A stretch of 64,000 nucleotides of DNA from Blautia schinkii DSM 10518 (GTDB taxonomy: Bacteria > Bacillota > Clostridia > Lachnospirales > Lachnospiraceae): the NCBI GenBank assembly GCA_000702025.1, contig JNKJ01000022.1:1-64000 (forward strand), given 5' to 3'. Below, piece after piece: positions 62,772 to 64,000 of the stretch (its first letter is position 1; every line of letters starts with the position of its first letter). The position numbers were made by a program, and so were the translations under genes. Below the pieces are notes generated by a model. That model was not told the origin of the DNA and made no database searches. It saw nothing but the letters and a program-made list of their open reading frames with translations.

Positions 62772-63869
62772 TTAATCGTCAGACTTGGGGCAGGTGCAGA
62801 AGTGAGATAGATTGACACCTTGCTTTGAGAATGTTTCTTTTAATCTGCGGATGTTCTGAATTGCTACAATAGCGTCTCGTTTTTGAAAGCTTAGACTTGA
62901 CTCACAGAGTTTCTTTGTTAATATTTCAATGTCATCAGGGTAAAGGAATGGATATTTCTGGTGCATTTCTTTCATGAATGTTTCTTCAATATTCATACGA
63001 TGGATTAGCTGAGGATATTCTTCCTTATTTTTAGCTGTTAGTGGTTTATCAAAAATATGTCCTCTTTGTAACGCCAATTCCCATGCTGACCTGCATTCTG
63101 CATCTATGCAGTTGAGAGGGTGTCTATAATTCCAAAGAATGAATCCTTCCGCCATATCATCATTGACGGAACATATAATATTGTCCGGGTTATCTGCATC
63201 TTTGAAAGAATGCGGTGTAGCTACGATAAAATTTCCTTCTGTTGTTAAATCTATCATGCAGAGAATCCTTTCATTTTCATCTATGGCTATTTTATGTCTG
63301 CATTCTTCTACAGTTGTGGAATATCCTGTCAATGTCTTTGCCCGGCCTGCATAAGTAAGTGATATTCCATTCTTTCCTTCCGGTGGTTCTTCACTGTTCA
63401 TTTTTTCTACTGTCCCTAGTAATCTGTCAGTATAAAAATCATGTACTTCCTGGATTGTTGCTTTATTTTCATGAAGCCCTTCACTGATGCCTAAAAAGAT
63501 AATTCCACGCCACGGCTCTTTGAAAAAATTGCTGTTGATGTACTCATATGCCTTGTTTAGGGCTGTGACAGCTTCTTCACTCATAATCGTGCCGTTCGTT
63601 ATCATTTGAATCTGTTCTACATAAACATGATTTTCTATGATTTTATCTACTATATAGGTTATCATTTCAGGATGCAGCAGCGGTTCGCCGCCTGTAAGTA
63701 AAAGCATTTCTATACGCTCTGTCTGTTCAAACAGCTTGTCTATGTACTCTTTCTTGATGACTGAACCTCTGTATGTGTCCATTGGTTCGCCCGGCTCGTA
63801 GCGCATACAATGAGGGCACATGAGATTACAGTCCCTCGTTATTTCAATTTCTAATCCTGCAAATTTCAC
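62772..63869 (-). CDS. Radical SAM protein of the integrative element
   Basis: 365 residues. The iron-sulfur motif CNLMCPHC (CxxxCxxC) is within LEIEITRDCNLMCPHCMRYE near residue 13-20, followed by LLLTGGEPLLHPEM and IQMITNGT, the SAM-binding GGE and later strands. Extra cysteines lie at CIDAEC and at the C-terminus (HFCTCPK), perhaps an auxiliary cluster. The start GTG 63869 follows AGGAGG and gives MKFAGLEIEIT; the longer frame to 63899 overlaps the excisionase stop. The reaction is unknown; a peptide or RNA-modifying role is possible. Confidence 0.88.
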   Translation of the reverse strand: MKFAGLEIEITRDCNLMCPHCMRYEPGEPMDTYRGSVIKKEYIDKLFEQTERIEMLLLTGGEPLLHPEMITYIVDKIIENHVYVEQIQMITNGTIMSEEAVTALNKAYEYINSNFFKEPWRGIIFLGISEGLHENKATIQEVHDFYTDRLLGTVEKMNSEEPPEGKNGISLTYAGRAKTLTGYSTTVEECRHKIAIDENERILCMIDLTTEGNFIVATPHSFKDADNPDNIICSVNDDMAEGFILWNYRHPLNCIDAECRSAWELALQRGHIFDKPLTAKNKEEYPQLIHRMNIEETFMKEMHQKYPFLYPDDIEILTKKLCESSLSFQKRDAIVAIQNIRRLKETFSKQGVNLSHFCTCPKSDD

Positions 63870-63879
63870 GGGGTACCTC

Positions 63880-64000
63880 CTAACACTTTGAATAATCAAG
63901 CTTGATTTGTCTTGTATCTGTGAGCCACTGAGATAAAGCCCCTTGCTCTACCCTGTAGTCTCTTCCTATGCGTACACTCGGGAATCCTTCAGTGCGCATT
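63880..64000 (-). CDS. Excisionase/helix-turn-helix protein, C-terminal part (5' end outside window)
   Basis: An open frame from the window edge gives RTEGFPSVRIGRDYRVEQGA followed by LSQWLTDTR and a stop at 63880, the C-terminal half of a MerR-like HTH_17/excisionase (wing FPSVRIGRDYRV). The ATG at 63999 is probably internal. Its stop lies within the ribosome site of the radical SAM gene, so the two are coupled. Confidence 0.75.
   Translation of the reverse strand, partial: MRTEGFPSVRIGRDYRVEQGALSQWLTDTRQIKLDYSKC

Overview
The window reads as chromosome of a Gram-positive, anaerobic Clostridia, most likely a gut Lachnospiraceae. The reasons are the AGGAGG-type ribosome sites, sigma-A promoters with TTGACT/TATAAT-like boxes, YesM/YesN and BMP-family systems, a DUF815 ATPase next to Ppx and Ppk1, and PyrI fused operonically to PyrB. 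I cannot name the genus from sequence alone.

Layout. 1-0.5 kb: right end of an IS3-type insertion sequence abutting a hairpin element whose ~106-nt core recurs at 16.3 kb. 0.5-9.7 kb: an inositol-type catabolic block with an orphan sugar-binding lipoprotein, a sodium/solute symporter, an IolG-like dehydrogenase, a YesM-type sensor kinase, a YesN-type regulator and an IolE-like dehydratase. 9.8-15.7 kb: an AT-richer accessory block with a P-loop kinase, methyltransferase, Ogt, MalY-like aminotransferase, a monooxygenase-fold protein, two decayed genes (an AlkA-like glycosylase and a PLP decarboxylase) and an AraC regulator. 16.2-27.9 kb: core metabolism, with alanine dehydrogenase, PyrBI, FolC-PheA, a DUF815 ATPase, Ppx and Ppk1.

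28.1-38.2 kb: an AT-richer, collinear operon of VTC domain, DUF4956, CotH kinase, cellulose-synthase-like GT2 with PilZ, MBOAT acyltransferase, a DHHW/AlgX-like partner broken by an in-frame TAG, an MBL-fold hydrolase and a GH5 glycanase. I read it as an acetylated beta-glucan type exopolysaccharide locus responsive to c-di-GMP. It is followed by a LytTR regulator and GHKL kinase. 40.3-45.4 kb: a BMP-type nucleoside ABC importer on the minus strand. 45.5-51.3 kb: a GAF-PAS-GGDEF-EAL protein and a large two-component system.

51.6-60.9 kb: a pRiA4b-ORF3/SEC-C protein, then a glycan-use locus (ArsR-like regulator divergent from a sugar ABC importer, GH43 and GH2) with repeated GTTACA-N7-TGTAAY sites around its promoter. 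61.2-64 kb: tRNA-Glu(CTC) followed by an integrative element end (tyrosine integrase, radical SAM protein, excisionase) that continues past the window.

Strongest candidates for something undescribed: the two-copy hairpin-core element with covarying stems and long copy-specific inverted arms, the composite exopolysaccharide/VTC/CotH operon, and the proposed binding-protein/YesM/YesN inositol-sensing module with a shared DNA motif. Function calls come from recognising protein families by eye; no database search was run.
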